NCBI GenBank assembly: GCA_036936605.1
Contig: JAUPFV010000001.1
Location: 157,017,187-157,081,186, forward strand
Length of the DNA stretch: 64,000 nt
From: Limnanthes douglasii subsp. nivea
Taxonomy: Eukaryota > Streptophyta > Magnoliopsida > Brassicales > Limnanthaceae
Reading direction: 5' to 3'
In this document: piece after piece, positions 1 to 10,942 of the stretch
How positions within the stretch are numbered: the stretch's first letter is position 1
Layout of the letters: the number at the start of each line of letters is the position of its first letter
Program-made: the position numbers and the translations under genes
The notes under the pieces: generated by a model
Seen by the model: only the letters and a program-made list of their open reading frames with translations
What the model was told of the DNA's origin: nothing
Databases searched by the model: none

Positions 1-69
1 CTAAGAAAGTTGTCTATAAATATAGAAGATTGCTTCTTTAAAATTATAACTTATCCCACATCTAAAGTT

Positions 70-180
70 GGAAAAAAGAATCGTTACCAAACTGTTTATA
101 AAAGACATGGTGACTTTTCTTAACAAGTATATGGAAAAGAATTGCTACCAAACTTTCTATAAAAGACATGGTGGCTTTTC
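70..180. repeat. two diverged direct copies, about 60-bp period
   Basis: Two imperfect copies lie back to back. Each has a purine-rich start, a 'taccaaact' core and the shared stretch 'ataaaagacatggtg'. No coding potential or known family was recognised. The rest of 1-290 is AT-rich and holds nothing else I can name. Confidence 0.5.
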
Positions 181-290
181 AAAATAAGTATATTTTTTTA
201 GCCTTACCCCACATCTAAAATGGGAATATGAATTTCTACTAAGGTTTTTATAAAGGTAGCCTAACCAGTATTGTAATTAGTTAAAAAATT

Positions 291-472
291 TAGTGGATAT
301 TCGGATTCGGATATTATCCGTATTCGGATAATATCCGTCAGATACGGATTCGGATATTAATTTTAAAACAAATTCGGATTCGAATTCGGATTCGAATAGT
401 GATTTCGGATTTCGGATTCGGATTCGGATATAAACAGATTCGTATCCGAAATATCCGTTTGACAGCCCTAGC
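291..472. repeat. CGGAT-rich low-complexity element with hAT-like right end
   Basis: A 180-bp block is built from permutations of TTCGGAT / ATCCGAA. Its right end reads TTTGACAGCCCTA, the reverse complement of TAGGGCTGTCAAA, which resembles hAT-superfamily termini. The left edge (tagtggatattcgg) is a weak inverted match. No clear 8-bp target duplication was found. It is probably a non-autonomous DNA element or its remnant. A second element with the same kind of end lies near 59600. Confidence 0.4.
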
Positions 473-627
473 TAAGAACATATAGTTAAAGAATATAAAC
501 GAATAAAATAGACAACTAGAAACATAGAGAAGAATTTTTTTTTTTTTAAAAGCTAAAATATTTTAGCTTTTAAGTCTTTTGATCTTATTTTTTCAGCCAA
601 AAGACTTTGAAAGCTATCTTTGCCTAA

Positions 628-860
628 TGTCACGGCCCGACTTTTCCAGTGGACAAGCTAACATCTACCTCTACGTGCCAGTCTTCATACGCTCTTACAA
701 TTTGCCAGTACTAACAGACGTCTACATATGCAGGTACTTATACTCGATCTCTCTCATCCAACCATCATACATGCTTGTATGCCACGTGGGAAAGGCTGAC
801 ATGTGCCGTAAGGTGCGCTCGGCATAGGCGCCGCACGGGCGTACCGCTGAACCCGTGACA
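628..860 (+). repeat. TRIM left LTR
   Basis: 233 bp, TG...CA bounded; closely matches 1305-1537 apart from scattered substitutions (for example tgtcacgg against tgtcatga at the start). Confidence 0.85.
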
Positions 861-863
861 GAG

Positions 864-875
864 TGGTATCAGAGC
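864..875 (+). promoter_or_regulatory. TRIM primer binding site (initiator-Met tRNA)
   Basis: TGGTATCAGAGC, three bases after the left LTR; the standard tRNA-iMet site of plant Copia and TRIM elements. Confidence 0.8.
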
Positions 876-1304
876 CGAATCCGTCTCCGAGGGAGTGCCA
901 CGCCGGAGCCCAAAAATATTGAACAGATGATGAGCCCAGCACAAAAGGGACCGGCTCCTCCGTAAGACCCAAGAGAGGCAGAAAATGAGAAGAACGGAAA
1001 GTGCGAGGACGACTCATACATTTTGGGGCCTGACAAAAACGCGCGAAAATGATGCTGCCCTGTAAGGCCCAAGAGAGGCATGTGGAGTTGACCGTAAGTG
1101 TCGCAAAAGTGTATCCAGTCAGGAAAATGAGGGCTAGGCGCAAGGCCAGGAGCGGATGATCGGGACAAACAAACGTGGCGCAAGCAAACGTTGGATGGAG
1201 GAGAAGTGCACCAAAGTAGGAGCTTCTCAACAAGCAGGAGGGGACTAGCAACTTACGAAGTCATACAACGTGGCGAGGACGCTCACGAATTGGGTGTGGT
1301 AGAG

Positions 1305-1537
1305 TGTCATGACCCGACTTTCCCAGTGGACAAGCTAGCATCTACCTCTACATGCAGATCTTCATACGCTCCTCTGACCTGCCAATACTAATAGACGTCT
1401 ACATATGCAGGTACTTATACTCGATCCCTCTCATCCAACCATCATACGTGCTTGTATGCCACATGGGAAAGGCTAGCCTGTGCGGTAAGGTGCGCTCGGC
1501 ATAGGCGTCGCACGGGCGTACCGCTGAGCCCGTGACA
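1305..1537 (+). repeat. TRIM right LTR
   Basis: 233 bp and the same length as the left copy; ends ccgtgaca. It is preceded by a G-rich stretch (gggtgtggtagag) that may be a degenerate polypurine tract. Confidence 0.85.
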
Positions 1538-1697
1538 CTAAGCCTTAAAATATAAGACCAGACAGACGTTTTGTTTATTAGTCTAAAATTTAAAAAATCT
1601 AGAGAACCCCAAAACACCTTATCTTTAATTTCATCTATAGCGAGAAGTTTTTTTTTTTATCATTGACCTATAAGCTGCATTCTTCCTGAGAATCATA

Positions 1698-2094
1698 CTA
1701 TATGTTGATCTGTCTATTAATTTTGTGAAGCCCGCATTAAGCAACTCTGTTATCCCGAGAGTCAATGTTGTAGGGGAAGTTGCAGATAATGAGCAGCCTG
1801 AAATCGACATTAATGATGCAGAATTTTTACAATTTGATGCATCCAGCATCCCTGTCATTGTGACATTAACAAAGGTGCGCTACTTTTTATTCTTTTGACT
1901 AACAGCATTGCCGATAGTTATGGATGCGTTTGGTGCCACTGCATATTATTTTATATTTTTTTTTTCTTTTCAGGTGGGTAACCATTACATTGTTGCCGCA
2001 ACTTTAGAAGAGGAATCCTAAATGAAGTCGGCCGTCTCTATTGCGGTGAACAAGGATGGTCACATTTGTGGGATAATCAAACGAGGTGGTGCAG
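1698..2094 (+). pseudogene. RRP42: RRP42-like exosome subunit, 3' exons, left part before Copia insertion
   Basis: This is the left half of the C-terminal region of RRP42 (EXOSC7-like), a ring subunit of the RNA exosome with an RNase PH fold. It has two exons: about 1731-1874, encoding for example NEQPEIDI and FLQFDASS, then a 99-nt GT-AG intron (1875-1973), then 1974-2094 starting VGNHYIV. In the second exon the residue expected to be Gln after 'EEES' is TAA, consistent with a CAA-to-TAA nonsense change. The frame then continues through 'HICGIIKRGGA' to the base where a Copia element begins at 2095. The N-terminal two thirds are not upstream in this window. The retained intron argues against a processed copy, so this is probably a truncated segmental copy. 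Identification rests on remembered similarity to Arabidopsis RRP42 and is strong. Confidence 0.85.
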
Positions 2095-2603
2095 TGTTGG
2101 TGGAAAATATAAAACAACACTCACTTTAAAACAAACAAACAACTTTGATATATATAGAAAATGAGAAATATTACAAGGACACTCTTACAACTCACACTAG
2201 AAGAGAAAGTATTTTTCAAACACTCAATAGAGCATTCTTGTCTCTCTTTTCTCTCACTCTAACTTTCTCTCTAACTTTACTTCTTAGTGTGTTTGGTGCT
2301 TCTCTAGATGGTGGGAGAGCTCCACTATTTATGGAACCATAGTGGAGACAAGGATCCACCATCTAAGATCTTATGGATAGTTAAACACTCAACCTCAACA
2401 CTACACTCAAGGGAAATATGTTTCTTACACTCAACATCAAAGAGTATCTTGCACTCAACCTAAGGATGTCTTACACACAACCTCCACTACTAAATATTAA
2501 TTTAAATGTTTCTAGAATATTCTTTCTAGATGGGCCTTATTAAGTGGGTTGGACCCTTTAAGTGGGTTGGGCTCTTTAAGTGGATCAAGTTTATGATCCA
2601 ACA
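2095..2603 (-). repeat. Copia-1 3' LTR
   Basis: 509 bp, TGTTGG...CCAACA. It carries a 16-bp insertion (near 2117) absent from the other LTR. Confidence 0.9.
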
Positions 2604-3364
2604 CTCCCCCTTAAACTTGATCCCGTGACCCCTAGTAGTTTCCTTAATCGTTTGAAGTCTTCGCTTTTGAATGGCTTTGTGAAAATATCGGCAACTTGAT
2701 CTTGTGTCTTCACATATTCAACTTGCACATTCTTTCTTGAAATACACTCCCTTATGTAGTGGTAGCGAACATCGATATGGTTGCTTCGATCATGGAATAC
2801 TGGATTCTTGGCTAAGGCAATGGCTGACTTATTGTCGACATACACTTTAGTTGGCTCATTCTGTGTTAGGTCTATCTCCTTCAATAGATTTCTAAGCCAA
2901 ATCGCATGACTAACACATGTAGTAGCAGCAACGTATTCCGCCTCACAAGTGGACAACGTGACAATCGGTTGTTTCTTTGACATCCACGTGAAAGCAATAT
3001 TTCCTATAAAGAATACGAATCCAGTTGTACTCCTTCGATTGTCTATGTCTCCACCGCAATCACTATCGATATACCTAACAAGTTTGTAATTATTAGAAAT
3101 GGAATAGACTGATCCAAAATCACTTGTAACTTTCAGATAGCGAAGGATTCTCTTCGCAGCTTTGAAATGAGTTGTTGTTGGAGATTCCATGTAGCGGCTA
3201 ACCAATCCAACTGCATGAAGAATATCTGGTCTCGTGCAAGTTAAATAGCGTAGACTTCCTACCAAACTTTTGAATAATGTCGGATCTACACTTTCCCCTT
3301 CTTCATGCTTGGACATTTTAACTCCAAACTCCATGGGTGTGCTTATCGGGCTACAATTCTCCAT
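2591..3364 (-). pseudogene. Copia-1 RT C-terminus and RNase H
   Basis: A 257-codon stretch: the end of RT, with RYLTCTRPDI and a degenerate YIDSDCGGD, then RNase H with STCEAEYVAA, VDNKSAIALAKNP and the DIFTKPF end. The frame runs over the purine tract into the 3' LTR and stops at 2591. Confidence 0.87.
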
Positions 3365-3391
3365 CGTAAACTTCTTCAGGATGTCTTTAGC

Positions 3392-4095
3392 TTAGCTTTC
3401 TTGTGAGATAAAAATTCCATCTTTTTGTTGCTTAACTTCAATGCCAAGGTAGTACGCCATGAGCCCGAAGTCTGTCATCTCGAATTCCTTCGTCATTACT
3501 TCCTTGAATTTATTGAACATACTTGGGTTGCTTCCAGTGAAGATCAAATCGTCCACGTAGAGACACACGATCAAAATATCTCTATCTTTGATCTTGATGT
3601 ATAGAGCGTGCTCGTACGGACATTTGTTGAAGCTGTTCTCTTGAAAATACTTGTCGATTCTACTATTCCAGGCCCTTGGTGCTTGTTTTAGCTCGTAAAG
3701 AGCTTTCTTTAGCTTCAACACCTTATCTTCGTGGCCTTTGATCTCATAGCCTAATGGTTGTTGAATGTGGACTTCTTCTTCAAGGACACCTTTGAGAAAT
3801 GCTGACTTTACATCCATTTGTTGTATCTTCCACTTGTTTTGAGCTGCCAAAGAAATTATTAGTCTAATAGTTTCTAATCGGGCAACGGGGGCCCGGCGAA
3901 TACCTCATCATAGTCAATTCCCGCCTTTTGACTATAGCCTTTTGCAACAAGCCTTGCTTTGTGTTTTTCAATCTCCCTCTTAGCATTTCTCTTAGTTTTG
4001 TATAACCATCTGACGCCTATTGTCTTGCACCCTTTGGGAAGTGAGGTGAGTTCCCATGTGTCATTCTTCTCGATGGCTCTAATTTCTTCATCCAT
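3392..4095 (-). pseudogene. Copia-1 reverse transcriptase region
   Basis: RT of Copia type. 4095-3874 holds the start (NDTWELTSLP, HKARLVAKGY). A short GC-rich insertion of about 5 nt near 3888-3896 shifts the frame after 'DEVFA'. 3850-3392 then gives MDVKSAFLKG and the catalytic CLYVDDL. A further shift lies somewhere between 4095 and 4400. A stop at 3392-3394 stands where Tyr is expected (QESY); the same frame continues after it. Confidence 0.85.
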
Positions 4096-4405
4096 CGCCT
4101 CTCTATTGTTTCTCTTATGTAGCTTCTTGAAATGTCACTGGCTCACAATCAGCAAAGAGACAAAATAGTGTAATGTTATCCATTGGTTCGGTTACCTCAC
4201 AAAGATCACTATGGATTCTTATACGTTCCACTGTTTTCTCATTTTGACTACCATTTGACGATGATGAATGTGGTGAGTCTCCATGAGTAGATGATATCGG
4301 TGAAGCATGTGGGGTTGCAACACCTACTGATTGCTCATTTGTTGTCTGTTCATCTTCTTCAATTTGGCGGAAAAATGTGAACTCATTTGTATGAGACCCA
4401 AAATC

Positions 4406-5173
4406 TCATTCGCCTTCTTCATCAACTATCACGTCTCGGCATATCACAACCTTCTTGTTGTTTGGGTTGTACAACTTGTAGCCTTTGGAACTTGAGTCAT
4501 AACCGATGAAGATAAAACTCTTGCTTTTATCATCGAGTTTGGTTCGTTGTTCGTCTGGTACATGGACATGAGCTACGCTTCCAAATACTCTCAAGTGGGA
4601 AATTCCGGGCTTTCTTCCACTCCACGCTTCTTGTGGTGTCTTTCCCCAAACACTTCTTGTTGGAGATCGGCTGGACAAGTACACCGCACATGCCACTGCT
4701 TCCGCCCAAAAATCCTTAGGAAGTTTCTTGCTTTTGAGCATGCTTCGCGCCATATCAAGGATTGTTCTATTCTTTCTTTCTGCCACACCATTTTGTTGAG
4801 GAGATCTGGGAACTGTCAAGCGGCGATGAATTCCATGTGCTTCACAAAACTCTAAAAATTCATTGGATGTGAACTCCCCTCCTCGGTCAGATCTCATGGC
4901 TTTGATCTTATTTCCGCTTTCTTTTTCCACAATTGCTTTGAACTTCTTAAATATTCCAAAGACTTCAGATTTCTGTTTCAAGAAATATACCCAATTTTTT
5001 CTTGAAAAATCATCAATGAAGAGAAGAAAATAGTTACTTTTACCTAGAGAGATCGGCTTGATTGGACCACACACATCGGTATGAATAAGCTCGAGAGGTT
5101 TCTTGGCTCTTGATTCCGACTCCTTTGGAAAGCTTTTTCTAAATTGCTTTCCTAGTAAACATCCTTCGCATAG
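4406..5173 (-). pseudogene. Copia-1 integrase region
   Basis: Continues the gag-protease frame past the nonsense codon. It contains the zinc-binding segment, HTD, a FIDDFSRK region, RSDRGGEF and NGVAERKNR. These supply the Asp, Asp and Glu of the DDE integrase core. The C-terminal part has the typical HLRVFG and GYKLYNP stretches. It ends at TGA (4406-4408), where Trp is expected after 'DEEGE', consistent with TGG to TGA. Confidence 0.85.
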
Positions 5174-6685
5174 TTAGTCAGGATGATTGATGCATGGTAA
5201 CCCTATCACCATTTCCTTCTTGGACAATAACTCTAAACTTGTAAAGTTTAGATGCCCAAATCGAACATGCCATAGCCACGATGAATCTTTGTAACACACC
5301 TTAAGACACTTTACAACATCATTTTGAATATTCAAAGGTAACATTCTATTCTTTGACATTTGGACTTTAGCAATTAAGTCTCCTTTGTGGTCTCTTAGAA
5401 AAAGACTATAATTTTTCATATGAATATCATAGCCCTTTTCTAGTAGTTGTCCCAAGCTTAAGATGTTGTTTTTCATGCTAGGTGCGTAATAGACATTTGA
5501 GATTATTTGGTGACTACCATCTTTTGCACGAATAAGAATTTTACCTTTTCCTTTCACCGATATTTTGCTATCATCTCCAAAAGAGACATTTCCACTCACT
5601 TCTTTATTGATCTCTACGAACATGCTTCTTTTCCCACATATGTGGTTGCTTGCACCACTGTCAAGATACCAAGTGTTCTCTTGAGCTTCATTAGTGTTTT
5701 TGTATGTTAGTAGTAACATATCTTTTTCCTCCTCCTTCTCCTCCACATAGTTGGCCCTCTCCGCAACTCTATTGTTGGGGCCTCTGCATTCGGAAGCATA
5801 ATGTCCAAACCTTTGACATTTATAGCATTTGATTTGAGATTTATCATACCTCGAGTTCGGATTTCTTCTTCCACGACCTCGTGTTGAGCTTTCTCGTTTC
5901 TCGTAGTTGTAGTTGGAATTATTGTTGTTGTAATTCCAGCCACGTCCACTGCCGTGATAACCACCTCGTCCGCGGCCTCTGCATCTGCCTCGACTATGTT
6001 GGTTTCTATCATCTCCTTGATTTGCATGCATGTCCTTCGATTCTACTTTGAGGCGTTGCTCGGTGATCTCTTGCTTCTTCTTGTGCTTTTCTTCATAGGC
6101 TTGTAATGATCCTTGGAGTTCTTCGATCATCATTTTCTCCAAGTCTTTAGTTTCTTCAATCGTCACGACGATGTGCTCAAATTTAGGATCCAACGAGCGG
6201 AGTATTTTTTCGATTGCTCTCACATCTCCTAACTTCTCACCATTTCTTTTTAATTGATTAGAAACGGTTGCTACTCTTGAGAAGTATTCCGAAATAAATT
6301 TGGACGCTTTCATATGTAAGGATTCGAATTCACATCTTAATGTTTGGAGACGTACGTTTTTCACCTTTCCGACTCCTTTGTAAGAGATTTGTAATTTCTC
6401 CCACGCTTTCTTGGCGGAAGATGCGCTTGAAATTTTTACGAAGCCATCATCATCTAATGCTTGATAGATGAGGAAGAGAGCTTTTTTGTCTCTCTTTCTT
6501 GAATCCTTCAAATTTGTTTTCTCCTCTTGAGAAAGGCTTGCTTCATCTTCGGGTTCGTCAAAAACTTTTTCGACGGCATCCCACACATCATGTGCTCCAA
6601 GGAGAGCTTTCATCTTGATACTCCAATTGTCGTAGTTGTTGTTGTTGAGTGTTGGAACTTGGAAGGATGATACACCATTTACCAT
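5174..6685 (-). pseudogene. Copia-1 gag and protease region
   Basis: A 503-codon open stretch with its ATG at 6685, close to the 5' LTR. It starts with a UBN2-type gag region. An Arg/Gly/Asn-rich segment (about residues 230-280) is followed by a CX2CX4HX4C zinc knuckle (residues 287-300, CYKCQRFGHYASEC) and the aspartic protease site DSGA (residues 342-345). It ends at TAA (5174-5176), where the reading frame simply continues into the integrase zinc-binding region. The stop therefore looks like one nonsense change (probably CAA to TAA) rather than a natural end. Confidence 0.88.
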
Positions 6686-6755
6686 ATTTTTAAATATGTT
6701 AAAAATTTAAAAACAATTTTTTTTTCGGATAGAGCTTGTGGCTCTAATACCACTT

Positions 6756-7248
6756 TGTTGGTGGAAAATATAAAACAAACAAACAACTTTGATATAGATA
6801 GAAAAGGAGAAATATTACAAGAACACTCTTACAACTCACACTAGAAGAGAAAATATTTTTCAAACACTCAAGAGAGCATTCTTGTCTCTCTTTTCTCTCA
6901 CTCTAACTTTCTCTCTAACTTTACTTCTTAGTGTGTTTGGTGATGCTCTAGATGGTGGGAGAGCTCCACTATTTATAGAACCATAGTGGAGACAAGGATC
7001 CACCATCTAAGATCTTATGGATAGTTAAACACTTAACCTCAACACTATACTCAAGGGAAAGGTGTTTCTTACACTCAACATCAAAGAGTATCTTACACTC
7101 AACCTAAGGATGGTCTTACACACAACCTCCACTACTAAATATTAATTTAAATGTTTCTAGAATATTCTTTCTAGATGGGCCTTATTAAGTGGGTTGGACC
7201 CTTTAAGTGGGTTGGACCCTTTAAGTGGATCAAGTTTATGATCCAACA
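6756..7248 (-). repeat. Copia-1 5' LTR
   Basis: 493 bp, TGTTGG...CCAACA, about 97 percent identical to 2095-2603 apart from the indel. Confidence 0.9.
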
Positions 7249-7372
7249 TGCAGGTCTAGACCCAAGCATCATTCTTGACATGATAATCATCGCTAAACAC
7301 GTAAGTGAGCAGCTAATGAATAAGCTGGATTCTGAAATATCCGCAGCTCAAGCTGATGAAGAAGAATCATAA
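7249..7372 (+). pseudogene. RRP42: RRP42-like exosome subunit, last exon part after Copia insertion
   Basis: The other half of the split exon. 7249-7253 is the second copy of the target site TGCAG; from 7254 the frame reads GLDPSIILDM and continues through LDSEISAAQ to a TAA stop at 7370-7372. Joining base 2094 to 7254 gives a continuous frame. In the present arrangement an open frame starts inside the Copia LTR (7175) and fuses into this exon. Nothing else is recognisable in 7373-7800; part may be old 3' UTR. Confidence 0.85.
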
Positions 7373-8144
7373 CATATGACTGCATAGATAGGTAGACATG
7401 AGTTATATACTTGTTTTGACCCATGTCGCTTCGACCGTTAAATGACTTATATGTTTCAGATTAAGAAGAGTAAAGAAAATCCCTAGTAGATGTGACATTA
7501 TGTTTTTAAAGTTTTATACCAATGTTTTTCCGGATTTGAATTGTCAAAAACTGGATATATTAGCTGCAATTGTTTTTGTCATGCTAGTATCTAAACTTAG
7601 AAGAAGTTACTTTTGGATTATGAATCCACACCTAAAAATTGAACAAGTTTATGTCAAGCCTGGGAAATTTTTGTTAACGTAATTAGCAAGTTTTTAAAAT
7701 AAAATTTGTCATGAAAATTTGAATCCGTTTCTAGGGCACCCGGAAGGTTAACAACAGCAAAAAACTACAATACAAGATATAATATTCAAGATTTGTCAGC
7801 CTTCATTTTCTGAATGGTATGCTTGTAGAGTTAGAATGGTTGACCTTTAGCTTGTTTTGAGATTGTGATTTCTTGGAAGCAAGTATTTGGAAGGGATTTG
7901 GCTGACCAAACTCATGCACATTGCCCCTTAACTTCTTTCTCTTGCCTCGATTCCTCATCTCACTCATCTGGCACGTAACCGATGCTGGTACCTTCCTTTG
8001 ATTTTGAAAACCGAGAAGTTTTTATGCCATCCCAAGGTGCAACAACCGTCCCTTCTAGATCTGGGGTACAAATAATTTCTTGCAAGACACCGTTAACGTT
8101 ATTGCCACTTTTTGAACTTTCAGATCCCTTTTTTCCAAGGTTAT

Positions 8145-8390
8145 TGTTGAAATTGTTTAGATAATTGTTCTTTTTTTTTATTGGTTCAGCTCTTTTGTTT
8201 TTAATTGGTTCCTACATTCCTTGTTAATTTTGTTTAATTTGTGTTAGTGGTTTTTTTTTTATCTAAAACCATCAGTTACTTGCTAAATGAATTAAGTAAG
8301 TCTTTTCATTTTCCAGTAAAAGTTCTTCTCCATTTTTTCTCTTCATTGAATATTTTTTTTTACTATCAAAATCATTTTTCTACACTAACA
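8145..8390 (+). repeat. Copia-2 5' LTR
   Basis: 246 bp; ends CTAACA four bases before the tRNA-iMet primer site. Confidence 0.87.
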
Positions 8391-8435
8391 AAAGTGGTAT
8401 CAGAGCCCTCTTCTGAAGGGATTTGTGAGGTTAAA

Positions 8436-9372
8436 ATGAAAAGAGAATTTCCAATGGCTGCACCACCGGTCTTCGACGGAGACAATTATCAAATGTGAGC
8501 AGCTCGTATGGAGACTTACTTGGAAGCTTTGGATCTTTGGGAAGCAGTAGAAGAGGATTACGAAATCCTTCAACTTCCAGAAAATCTTACTATGGCAGAG
8601 ATCAAAGCACATAAGAAAAAGAAGGCGAGAAAATCAAAGGCAAAAGTTTGTCTATTTGAAGCACATAAGAAAAAGAAGGCGAGAAAATCAAAGGCAAAAG
8701 TTTGTCTATTTGACGCTGTATCTCAAATGATATTCACACGAATAATGTCTCTCGAAACAGCCAAAGTGTTTGGGATAACCTCAAGGCTAAATATGAAGGA
8801 GATGAAAGGATTCGTGGAATTAAAGTCCTAAATTTAATTAGGGTTTTTGAGTTGCAGAAAATGAAAGAGTGTGAGTGCGTGAAGGAGTACTCTGACAGAC
8901 TTCTTAGCATTGCCAATAAGGTGAGATTGTTTAGGTTTGAATTAAAAGACTCCAGGATTCTTGAAAAGATATTGGTGACGGTTCGAGAGAAGTTTTAAGC
9001 CACCATTACTACTCTGGAGAACACCAAAGATCTATCTTATATCTCTCTTACAAAACTCTTAAATAATTTACAAGCACAAGAGAAAAGAAGGTCTATGAGG
9101 TAAGAAGAAGTGATTGAAGCTGCCTTACCTATAAAGCATCAATATAGCAACAGGTATAAAAAAACAAAATTCAAAATCAATGGACGAATAGAGATTCATC
9201 TAGCATTTTTCAAAAAAGAAAAGAAGTAGGTGTCGAAAAATCCTACCCGTCTTGCCGCCATTGTAAGAAGAAAGGTCATTCACCATATAAGTGTTGAAGG
9301 AGACCTGATGCTAAATTCTCCAAATGTAATCAACTCAGATATGAAGCTGTAATCTGCAAAGTTAAAGGTTAG
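8436..9372 (+). pseudogene. Copia-2 gag region
   Basis: Starts at an ATG soon after the primer site. It encodes a UBN2-type gag (FDGDNYQM, LEALDLWEAVEEDY). An 18-codon tandem duplication (8607-8660 and 8661-8714) repeats the segment starting AHKKKKARKSK. The zinc knuckle CRHCKKKGHSPYKC (CX2CX4HX4C, about 9253-9294) is followed at once by TGA, where the family usually has Trp. A TGA near 8497 and a frameshift near 8770 also interrupt it. Confidence 0.82.
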
Positions 9373-10620
9373 ATGCAAGAAGAAGATGCACGGGTAGCTG
9401 ATCAAGAAGAAAAAGAAGATCAGTTGTTTGTGGTCAGTTGTTTTTCCAACAGAGAATCGAGTGAGATCTGGTTGACTGACAATGGGTGCAAAAATCATAA
9501 GACATATGATAATAAGCTCTTTGAGGAATTAAAAGACACTGAAGTCAAGAGAGTGAAGATTGGAAACGGTGAACACTTGGAAGTCAAGGGAAAATGTATA
9601 GTAGCTATAATAGGCTATGAAAGTACAAAGTTTATTTGAGATGTTTTATTTGTACCTAAATATGATCAAAATCTCTTAATTGTTGGTCAGTTGCTCGATA
9701 AAGGCTATAAAGTGTTGTTTGAGAATAAACAGTGTTTGATCAAAGATGCCAACGAAAAAGACTTGTTCAATGTTAAAATGAAAGGAAAATGTTTTGCTCT
9801 AAACCCAATGGAAAAGGAGCATCTGACCTTTAAATACAAATATTTTGCTACTGAGATTCGACACAGAAGAGTTGGGTAATTTCATCATCAAGGATTGCTT
9901 CATATGCAGTCAAAGAAGCTGGTTGAAGGACTCACAGACATTGATGATGACATGCCTCATTGTCGGGCTTGTAATTTTGGGAAGCAACACAAACAACCAT
10001 TTCATAAAGAAGCTTGGAGAGCCTCGAGAAAGCTACAGCTGGTTCATACTGATCTTTGCGTTCCTCAACGAACAACATCACTTAATGGTAATCTCTATTA
10101 CATCATTTTTATCGATGATCTAACACGAATGTGTTGGATTTATTTTTGAAAGCATAAATCAGAAGTTGCTGGTGTATTTTGGAAATTTAAATCCAAAGTT
10201 AAGAATGAAAGTGGATGTTTGATTCAGACTATAAGGTCTGATAATGGAGGGGAATACACTTAAGAAAATTTTAACAGGTTTTGTGAAGATGCTGGAATTG
10301 AACATCAATTAACAGCACCTTACTCTCCTCAACAAAATGGAGTCAGTGAAAGAAGAAATAGATTCATAATGAAGATGACGAGATGCATGATTCATGAAAA
10401 GAATCTTCCAAAATTATTTTAGGGAGAAGCAGCAAATACCGTTGTCTACTTACAGAATCACATTTCAACAAAGGCTATAAAGAACCTGAAACCATTTGAA
10501 GCTTGGTATGGTTACAAACCTTCTTTATAGTTTCTTAGAGTATTTGGATGCATTTTTTTTCACTTAGATTCCATTGGTTAAGCGAGATAAACGTTACTTG
10601 ATCAAAGGCAGAACTTGGAA
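9373..10620 (+). pseudogene. Copia-2 protease and integrase region
   Basis: The protease site reads DNGC where the family has D-S/T-G, so it is probably inactive. Integrase follows with a CX2C segment (HCRACNFGKQH), HTDLC, FIDDLTR, RSDNGGEYT and NGVSERRNR, the acidic residues of the DDE core. In-frame stops occur near 10147, 10261, 10420 and 10528, several consistent with Trp or Gln codons changed to stops. Confidence 0.82.
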
Positions 10621-10942
10621 TCTTTGTTGGATATAGCACTATATTCAAAACTTATAGAGTTTTCCAGCCATTTACTGGTCGAGTTATAGTGAGCGAAGAT
10701 GTTCATTTTATTCAAAATGAGCAATGGAATTGGGAAGAGTCAACCACAGTGAGCCTGATTTTTAATCCACCAAAAAGTTCAATCAATGGAAGCGTAATAG
10801 AAGAACATAGAGATGAAGGGCAAGATACTTTAGTTGATGATGCTCCGGTAAGAGGTACTAGATCTCTATCGAATATTTATCAAAGATGTAAGGTAGCTGT
10901 TTATGAGCTTGCATGATTCTATGATGCAAAAGGTGGTCATCA

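Larger units (their letters stand above)
628..1537 (+). mobile_element. TRIM: complete miniature LTR retroelement, 910 bp
   Basis: Two 233-bp direct repeats (628-860 and 1305-1537) flank a 444-bp internal region without coding capacity. The left LTR begins TGTCACGG and ends CCGTGACA, a perfect 8-bp terminal inverted repeat. Three bases after it comes TGGTATCAGAGC, complementary to the 3' end of initiator-Met tRNA (primer binding site). Flanking CTAA (624-627 and 1538-1541) is a 4-bp target duplication. The internal part contains a short repeated 'cccaagagaggca'. Apparent reading frames here are by-products. No 5S-like sequence is seen, so this is not a Cassandra-type TRIM. Any movement would need enzymes supplied in trans. 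Confidence 0.85.
2095..7248 (-). mobile_element. Ty1/Copia retrotransposon (Copia-1), full length, recently inserted
   Basis: The element is 5154 bp on the minus strand, bounded by LTRs 2095-2603 and 6756-7248 and by the 5-bp target duplication TGCAG (2090-2094 and 7249-7253). On the minus strand the order is 5' LTR, tRNA-iMet-like primer site (TGGTATTAGAGC, 6741-6752), gag, protease, integrase, RT, RNase H, purine tract AAGGGGGAG (2604-2612), 3' LTR. That domain order is diagnostic of Ty1/Copia. By hand the LTRs differ at about 16 positions plus a 16-bp indel, roughly 3 percent. Coding is interrupted by at least three nonsense codons and at least two frameshifts, so this copy should not be autonomous. 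Confidence 0.93.

Noticed and set aside
628..860. Cassandra-type LTR with a 5S rRNA domain
   Set aside because: The LTR does not contain the conserved 5S internal promoter words.
754..1251. Long minus-strand open frames (165 and 104 codons)
   Set aside because: They lie inside the TRIM, overlap its LTR and primer site, and have no family resemblance.
4547..4855. 102-codon plus-strand frame
   Set aside because: Antisense shadow of the Copia-1 integrase.
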